From Agromyces sp. Leaf222 (GTDB taxonomy: Bacteria; Actinomycetota; Actinomycetes; Actinomycetales; Microbacteriaceae): a DNA stretch of 64,000 bases. Shown in pieces: positions 57,128-64,000 of the stretch. The translations under genes were made by a program, and so were the position numbers. The notes under the pieces are model-generated. The model did no database searches. It had not been told where the DNA came from and saw nothing but the letters and a program-made list of their open reading frames with translations. How positions within the stretch are numbered: the first letter of the stretch is position 1; each line of letters begins with the position of its first letter. The DNA lies in the NCBI RefSeq assembly GCF_001421565.1, contig NZ_LMKQ01000001.1:3040935-3104934 (forward strand), written 5' to 3'.

Positions 57128-58024
57128 GTGACTCTCGACATCATGATGCCGTTCTACGGTCGCATCGACCACTTCAAGCTCGCGGTCGAGAGCGTGCTGG
57201 CCCAGACCGATCCCGACTGGCGGCTCGTCATCGTCGACGACGTCTACCCCGACCTCAGCGCGGGCGAATGGGCCTCGGCGATCGACGACCCGCGCGTCAC
57301 CTACCTCCGCAACGAGGTCAACCTGCGCCCGAGCCGCAACTACCGCAAGTGCGTGACGCTCATGCAGAACCCGTTCGCCGTGATCATGGGCTGCGACGAC
57401 ATCATGCTCCCGCGATACGTCGAGCGGGTGAACGCCCTGACCTCTCGATTCCCGAGCGCCGCCGTGATCCAGCCCGGGGTCGAGGTCATCGACTCCGACG
57501 GCGCCCTGCACCGCCCGCTCGCCGACCGCGTCAAGGCGAGGTACGAACCTCGGGGCACCGGCATCCGCGTCATCGAGGGCGAGACGATGGCCAAGAGCCT
57601 GCTGCGCGGCAACTGGACCTACTTCCCCTCGCTCGCCTGGAACGTCGAGCGACTCCGCCGACACGAGTTCCGCACCGACCTCGACGTCGTGCAGGACCTC
57701 GCGATGCTCCTCGAGCTCGCGAAGGACGGCGGCTCGCTCGTCGTCGACGACGACGTGGTGTTCCAGTACCGTCGCCACGCCGAGAGCGTCTCGGCGGTGA
57801 CCGCGCCCGACGGATCGAAGTTCGCCCAGGAGCGCGTCGTCTTCGGCGAGGCCGCACGCGACCTGTCGGCACTCGGCTGGAAGCACGCCGCACGGGCCGC
57901 TCGACTTCACCTCACCTCGCGGCTGCACGCCGCGGCCGACCTGCCGAAGGCCGTGCTCGCCAAGGACGCGAAGGGGTTCCGCTCACTCGCCCGCCACACG
58001 TTCGGCGGCACGAAGGTCGGCTGA
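57128..58024 (+). CDS. GT2 family glycosyltransferase
   Basis: The 298-residue protein begins at the GT-A core: LDIMMPFYGRIDHFKLAVES, WRLVIVDDVYPDLSAG, RNEVNLRPSRNYRKC and VIMGCDDIMLPRYV. The metal motif reads CDD rather than DxD, a variant seen in some GT2 enzymes. VVQDLAMLLEL with RRHAESVSA completes the fold. GTG 57128 has no Shine-Dalgarno sequence; GACGAT lies 6 nt upstream and may be a weak -10 for a leaderless message. It stands alone, divergent from the GT-C operon and convergent with glfT2 across a strong hairpin. Confidence 0.82.
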   Translation: MTLDIMMPFYGRIDHFKLAVESVLAQTDPDWRLVIVDDVYPDLSAGEWASAIDDPRVTYLRNEVNLRPSRNYRKCVTLMQNPFAVIMGCDDIMLPRYVERVNALTSRFPSAAVIQPGVEVIDSDGALHRPLADRVKARYEPRGTGIRVIEGETMAKSLLRGNWTYFPSLAWNVERLRRHEFRTDLDVVQDLAMLLELAKDGGSLVVDDDVVFQYRRHAESVSAVTAPDGSKFAQERVVFGEAARDLSALGWKHAARAARLHLTSRLHAAADLPKAVLAKDAKGFRSLARHTFGGTKVG

Positions 58025-58086
58025 GCGGTACGGATCGGCCGAGGCCCGGCTCGATCCCGAGACGCCTGCCCGCGGCATCCGGAACC

Positions 58087-58126
58087 GACTCGGCCGGTCA
58101 CCCCTCACGGGTCGACCGGCCGAGTC
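58087..58126. terminator. Strong bidirectional hairpin between GT2 and glfT2 genes
   Basis: GACTCGGCCGGTC (58087-58099) pairs perfectly with 58114-58126, and ACCC/GGGT extends the stem after a one-base bulge. It lies in the 129-bp gap between convergent genes. Confidence 0.7.
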
Positions 58127-58153
58127 GCGTTCGTCAGCGAACCGTCGCCGAAC

Positions 58154-60136
58154 TCAGCGCGCGTCGCCGCGAAGCGAGCGCGACCAGGTCTCGGCCGACG
58201 TGATCGCGGGCAGCTGCTCGCGGTACTGCTTGGACAGGGCGTCCCAGTCGCGACGCGTGCGCAGGTTCAGCCGCACCGCGTCGACCGCCATCTTGCGGAA
58301 ATGACGGGGATTGCGGATGTGCCAGGTCGCGCCCGAACCCTCGGCGTTGCTGATGAGCACGCTGTCGTATCGGCTGACCTCGAACCACCGGGCGTCCTGG
58401 TAGGGCAGGTGCGCCTCGGGCCGCACGGCGGCGTCGGAACGGGGGCGACGCGTCGAGTGCCGCCAGACCGTCTTCGCCAGCCAGGTCACGAAGCGGATGC
58501 CGCGGGGGCCCGGGTTCGGCCGGCCGGTCGTGATCTCGGGCACGTCGCGCGCCGCGAACTTCGGCATCTCGGCGGTGTCGCGAAGGAGCTTGGACTCGGG
58601 GAATCCCGCGCCGAGTGCGCGCACGCGTGGGAGCCGATCGACCATGTCGGCGTGCAGCTGACCCGGCCCCTCGAGCACGTTGCGGATCGCCGCGTGCCGC
58701 ATCGCGACGGTGTAGTAGTCCATCGTGAACAGGTTCTTGATGTCGATCGCGAGGTTCGCCCGCCAGAGCTTGCCGCCCTTGGCCATCGGGGAATGCAGCA
58801 GCGCCGCGACGAGGCGGTTGCGGGCGTGGAAGAACGCCTGCCAGTCGTGCGAGTCGTCCTTGTCGACCCACGAGACGTGCCAGACGGCGGCCCCGGGCAG
58901 GCTCACCGTCGGGTGCCCGTTCGCGCGGGCGCGCAGCGCGTACTCGGCATCGTCCCACTTGATGAAGACGGGCAGCGACAGGCCGATCTCCTCGACGACG
59001 GAGATCGGGATGAGCGACATCCACCAGCCGTTGTAGTCGACGTCGAACCGTCGGTGCAGCCAGTTGGTCTGGCGCAGGTTCGACTCGGCGAGGTCGTGCC
59101 GGGCCGGCGTGAAGGGGCCCCACATGAACGGGCCCCAGTGGATGCCCTCGGCGAACGCGTGCAGCTTCGACTTGTCGTACATGTCGAACATGTGCCCGCC
59201 CACGATCGTGGGCTTCGTGCAGTGGTTCGCGAACAGCACGGCCCGGCGGAGGCTCTCGGGCTCGATCTCGACATCGTCGTCGAGCAGGATGATGTAGTCG
59301 GACTCGCCGGCCTCGCTCGTCTCGAGCATGCCCCTCGAGAATCCGCCGGACCCGCCGACGTTGGCCTGCTCGATCACCGTGAGGCGGTCGCCCAGCCGCT
59401 CCGACGCGAGGGCGAAGCCCTCGTTCTCGACGATCCTCTCGCTGCCCTGGTCGACCACGAGCACGCGGTCGATGTAGCGCATGGCGTCGTCGTCGCCGCC
59501 GATCTCGGCGATGAGCTTCGTGCAGTAGGCGCCGCGGTTCAGCGTCGTGATCGAGACCGTCGCCGAGCCGTCGGTCACGGGTCCCTCGCCCTCGAGCGCC
59601 AGCCAGTCGGCCTGCACGAGCGAGAGCGGCTCGTCGCCGGCGATGAGGTCGAACCAGAGCCAGCCGCCGTCGAGGAACGAGTTGAACGGGAGCACGAACT
59701 CGCTCGTCGTGCTGCCGGACACCTCCACGCCGTCGACGCGCTGGATCACGCCGCGCGCGTTCGAGCGGAACACGACGACCCGGCCCGGGCCCTCGGTCTG
59801 CACGCGCAGGCGGGTTCCGGTGAGCGAGGTCCACGCGTTCCAGTAGCTCGCGGGGAACGCGTTGAAGTAGGCCGCGAACGAGACGGTCTCGGATGCAGGG
59901 AGCCGAAGCCCGCGCCGCCCGCTCAGCCAGCTCAGGCCGTTGCGGCTCGTGACGCGCGACGGACGCCGGTCGTGCCCCTCGATGAAGAGTCCGCGCGCCT
60001 TGGCGAGCAGGTTGTCCTCGTTGTCGCCCGAGTACGACCACGACCACGTCTCGGCGTCGAGGTAGAGCGGGAGCGCCTGCGGGTCGCCGTGTTCCGGAAA
60101 GATCACTCGTTGAAGGACGAGGGGATCGATGGTCAT
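58154..60136 (-). CDS. glfT2: Galactofuranosyltransferase GlfT2-like
   Basis: The 660-residue protein is close in length to mycobacterial GlfT2 (637) and has the same order of parts. An N-terminal beta-rich domain (about 1-190) has LQRVIFPEHGDPQALPLYLD at the start, in parts LQRVIFPEHGD. The GT-A domain has TVSITTLNRGAYCTKLIAEI, in parts SITTLNRGAYCTKL, and a DDD triad at 286-288 (ILLDDDVEIEPE). The acceptor/catalytic segment is FIKWDDAEYALRA (D395, D396), with WHVSWVDKDDSHDWQAFFHARN, in parts WHVSWVDKDD. The helical C-terminus follows. GlfT2 polymerises galactofuranose from UDP-Galf. AAGGA lies 5 nt before ATG 60136. The glf gene is directly upstream on the same strand, giving a complete galactofuranan module. 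Confidence 0.93.
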   Translation of the reverse strand: MTIDPLVLQRVIFPEHGDPQALPLYLDAETWSWSYSGDNEDNLLAKARGLFIEGHDRRPSRVTSRNGLSWLSGRRGLRLPASETVSFAAYFNAFPASYWNAWTSLTGTRLRVQTEGPGRVVVFRSNARGVIQRVDGVEVSGSTTSEFVLPFNSFLDGGWLWFDLIAGDEPLSLVQADWLALEGEGPVTDGSATVSITTLNRGAYCTKLIAEIGGDDDAMRYIDRVLVVDQGSERIVENEGFALASERLGDRLTVIEQANVGGSGGFSRGMLETSEAGESDYIILLDDDVEIEPESLRRAVLFANHCTKPTIVGGHMFDMYDKSKLHAFAEGIHWGPFMWGPFTPARHDLAESNLRQTNWLHRRFDVDYNGWWMSLIPISVVEEIGLSLPVFIKWDDAEYALRARANGHPTVSLPGAAVWHVSWVDKDDSHDWQAFFHARNRLVAALLHSPMAKGGKLWRANLAIDIKNLFTMDYYTVAMRHAAIRNVLEGPGQLHADMVDRLPRVRALGAGFPESKLLRDTAEMPKFAARDVPEITTGRPNPGPRGIRFVTWLAKTVWRHSTRRPRSDAAVRPEAHLPYQDARWFEVSRYDSVLISNAEGSGATWHIRNPRHFRKMAVDAVRLNLRTRRDWDALSKQYREQLPAITSAETWSRSLRGDAR

Positions 60137-60187
60137 GGTTTCCTTCGAGGTCGGGAGGCGGCGTGCGGGTCTCTGGTGCCCGGCTGC

Positions 60188-62350
<2,163 letters not shown>

Positions 62351-62351
<1 letters not shown>

Positions 62352-62959
62352 CAGCCGACCCCTCCGAGGGTCGCGTAGAACGCCTTCGCCTGCTCCCACG
62401 TCGGCAGGAGGCCCGCGGCGGCGGCCTCTTCGAGCCCGGGGGCGACCTCGTCCTTCGGTGAGAGCAGCGGGGTGCCGGCCTCGGCGGGGAACTCGAGGGC
62501 GATCGCCGGGTCGAGCGGGTTGATGCCGTGCTCGCGCTCGGCGTTGAACGGCGCACTCACGAGGTAGCTCACGGTGGCGTCGTCGGACAGCGCGACGAAG
62601 CAGTGGCCGAGGCCCTCGGAGATGAAGATCGCGCGGCGGTCGACGTCGTCGAGCAGCACTGAGTCCCACTGGCCGTAGGTCGGCGACCCGACGCGGATGT
62701 CGATCACGAAGTCGAGCACGGCGCCCCGGGTGGCCGTGACGTACTTCGCCTGGCTCGGGGCGATGTCGGCGAAGTGGATGCCGCGCACGACGCCCCGCTT
62801 CGAGACGGAGGTGTTCGACTGCGCGATCGGGAATCGGCGCCCGATGGCCTGCTCGAGGTGATCGGCCCTGAACCACTCGAGGAAGACGCCCCGGTCGTCG
62901 CCGAACTGCTTGGGGGTGATCTCATAGCTGTCGGGGATCTTCAGTTCACGGATCTGCAC
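62351..62959 (-). CDS. rmlC: dTDP-4-dehydrorhamnose 3,5-epimerase
   Basis: RmlC epimerises the 4-keto sugar at C3 and C5. The 202-residue cupin has [23 protein letters not shown], in parts [36 protein letters not shown] with the catalytic His, [28 protein letters not shown] and [16 protein letters not shown]. All fit the family. The start is GTG 62959, 6 nt after TAGACT (62971-62966, minus strand), so the message is probably leaderless. rmlA follows with a TGATG overlap. Confidence 0.96.
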
Positions 62960-62965
62960 CGCAGG

Positions 62966-62971
62966 AGTCTA
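62966..62971 (-). promoter_or_regulatory. -10 element directly before leaderless GTG of rmlC
   Basis: TAGACT on the minus strand is followed by CCTGCG and the GTG at 62959. The box sits in the 32-bp gap after the upstream methyltransferase gene. Confidence 0.5.
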
Positions 62972-62991
62972 CCAAGCAGGCGCGTCGGGGC

Positions 62992-63843
62992 TCACCGGGG
63001 ATTGCGCGGCCGAAGGGCGGAGCTCACCCGACGCACGGGCGCGGTGATCCGCCAGCTGGTGCTGGACTCCAGGTCGCGGATGCGCTGCTCGGCCGCCCCG
63101 AGCTTCGCCGACGCGGCGGCGTACCGCTCGGCGTCCGCCCAGGCGAGCGCCGAGTCGCTGATGCGCCGTCCGCGCTCGTGGTAGAAGGCGCGGATCGCCG
63201 CCCCCTCGACCCGGCCGGCCTCGAGGAACGCGTCGAGCCGCGACGGCACCTCGGTGCCGACGGCGAGCACCCCGAGCCCGTGGCCGTGCTCGAACCCGAA
63301 CGACGGGTAGCGTTCGCGCACCTCGTCCCAGAACTTCCAGACGCCGAAGTCCCGCTTGCGCTCGGTCGTGTCGTGGAAGAGCACCACGCCGCGGTCGGAC
63401 ACGGTCGGCAGCCAGGACTCGAAGTCGTGCCAGACGTCCTCGTAGCGATGCCGGCCGTCGATGTGCAGCACGTCGACGCTGCCGGCGGCGGTGGTCGGCG
63501 CGAACTCGTCGAAGAAGCCGCGATGCAGTTCGCCGATGCCGTCGTAGTGCTCGGCCGTGGTCTTCGCGACGGCGTCGTAGACGGCCTGACCGTAGAACCC
63601 GGCGTGCTCGTCACCCGTCCAGCCGTCGGTCGCCGTCACGGTCGTGTCGAGGCCGAGCCGCTTCACGGCCTCGCAGAAGACGTAGAAGGAGAACCCGTTG
63701 TGCGTGCCGAGCTCGACGATCGTGCGCGGTTCGACCGCGTCGACGAGCCAGGAGGCGAACGGCGCGTGCTGGTACCAGGCGGATCCGACGAACCGAGCCG
63801 GCTCCCAGTACGAAGCTGCGCTGATCCACGGGTGTTCTCGCAT
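62992..63843 (-). CDS. Class I SAM-dependent methyltransferase with C-terminal coil
   Basis: The 283-residue protein has a methyltransferase fold: TIVELGTHNGFSFYVFCEAV (SAM loop), TTVTATDGWTGDEHAGFYG, VDVLHIDGRHRYEDVWHDFE, in parts VDVLHIDGRHRYEDV, and VLFHDTTERKRDFGVWKFW. The HIDG...HD pattern is common in methyltransferases of glycan clusters. Residues about 240-270 (ADAERYAAASAKLGAAEQRIRDLESS, in parts AKLGAAEQRIRDLES) form a short coil, followed by TSWRITAPVRRVSS, a basic tail common in actinobacterial glycan enzymes. ATG 63843 has AGGAGG 4 nt upstream. It probably methylates a sugar or end group of the polymer. Confidence 0.82.
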   Translation of the reverse strand: MREHPWISAASYWEPARFVGSAWYQHAPFASWLVDAVEPRTIVELGTHNGFSFYVFCEAVKRLGLDTTVTATDGWTGDEHAGFYGQAVYDAVAKTTAEHYDGIGELHRGFFDEFAPTTAAGSVDVLHIDGRHRYEDVWHDFESWLPTVSDRGVVLFHDTTERKRDFGVWKFWDEVRERYPSFGFEHGHGLGVLAVGTEVPSRLDAFLEAGRVEGAAIRAFYHERGRRISDSALAWADAERYAAASAKLGAAEQRIRDLESSTSWRITAPVRRVSSALRPRNPR

Positions 63844-63938
63844 GCGTCCTCCTCGGGTGACGGCACTGCCGACCCGGTGATCGACGCGCCGTGGTCTGTC
63901 GCTGCTGCGCGGCCGGGCGGCATCCGGTCGGCTCACGT

Positions 63939-63944
63939 TAGACT
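63939..63944 (+). promoter_or_regulatory. -10 element of the gene entering at the right edge
   Basis: TAGACT lies 36 nt before ATG 63980. AAGGAAGG (63967-63974) is a good Shine-Dalgarno sequence 5 nt before the ATG. Confidence 0.5.
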
Positions 63945-63979
63945 CTCGCAGTCAGCGGTCGATCACAAGGAAGGCATTC

Positions 63980-64000
63980 ATGAAGATCCTCGTCACCGGA
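63980..64000 (+). CDS. Start of an NAD(P)-binding enzyme, possibly dTDP-glucose 4,6-dehydratase (cut by window edge)
   Basis: Only seven codons are visible: MKILVTG. This is the usual first strand and start of the GGAGFIG loop of extended SDR enzymes. Next to rmlA and rmlC, RmlB (dTDP-glucose 4,6-dehydratase) is the obvious candidate, but RmlD or an epimerase would begin in the same way. The ribosome-binding site AAGGAAGG and a -10 TAGACT support a real gene start. Confidence 0.6.

Noticed and set aside
58025..58153. Small RNA gene in the gap before glfT2
   Set aside because: The only structure is a perfect hairpin between two convergent stops with no promoter. A bidirectional terminator is enough.

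Overview
This window looks like chromosomal DNA of a high-GC actinobacterium, probably a member of Microbacteriaceae such as Agromyces or a relative. That assignment is inference. It rests on a GC content near 70 percent by eye, frequent GTG and TTG starts, TANNNT -10 boxes placed directly before start codons, and the gene families present (GlfT2, DUF2304, actinobacterial LicD-methyltransferases). Almost the whole window is one very large cell-surface glycopolymer locus. I see about 44 protein genes, no rRNA or tRNA genes, no insertion sequence and no CRISPR array.

Layout. 1-6107: two paralogous GT2 glycosyltransferases on the minus strand around a pyruvyltransferase-GT2 fusion (+) and a GT4 enzyme (-). 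6329-8892: two divergent genes, manA and an acyl-CoA dehydrogenase. 9193-14694: a two-gene cassette with a 1435-residue HAD-GT4-GT fusion and an FkbM methyltransferase, bracketed by a 56-bp palindromic direct repeat. 14857-21560: a methyltransferase and three membrane acyltransferases, two of them with SGNH domains. 21799-28861: three CDP-polyol phosphotransferase (TagF-like) genes, two of them tandem GT2-TagF fusions. 28851-33745: a GT2, a Bcs1-like CDP-ribitol synthase and a LicD-methyltransferase-coiled-coil fusion. 33834-41693: a tightly packed + operon with two polymerase/ligase-like membrane proteins, a sugar dehydrogenase, a second IspD/TarI-type cytidylyltransferase and two paired GT2 enzymes. 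41736-45251: an ABC exporter (permease and ATPase) coupled to a second LicD-methyltransferase and a small coiled-coil protein. 45380-48163: a secreted lysozyme-like repeat protein. 48378-52734: an epimerase, an acyltransferase, a GT2 and a Wzx-like flippase. 52773-56960: a four-gene overlapping membrane glycosylation operon. 57128-64000: a GT2, galactofuranosyltransferase glfT2, glf, dTDP-rhamnose genes rmlA and rmlC, a methyltransferase, and the first codons of a further NAD-binding enzyme.

How it fits together. Precursor supply is visible for dTDP-rhamnose, UDP-galactofuranose, mannose phosphate and CDP-ribitol, and probably for a second CDP-polyol. About a dozen GT2, GT4 and TagF-type enzymes would assemble one or more polymers. 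LicD, pyruvyltransferase, acyltransferase and methyltransferase enzymes would decorate or cap them. Both an ABC exporter and a Wzx-like flippase with two Wzy/ligase-like proteins are present, which suggests at least two polymers, for example a ribitol-phosphate teichoic-acid-like chain and a rhamnose/galactofuranose polysaccharide. The most original features are the repeated pairing of methyltransferase domains with coiled coils beside LicD and the exporter (a possible chain-length ruler), the split versus fused LicD-MT-coil architecture, back-to-back overlapping promoters for leaderless messages, and the repeat-bounded cassette.
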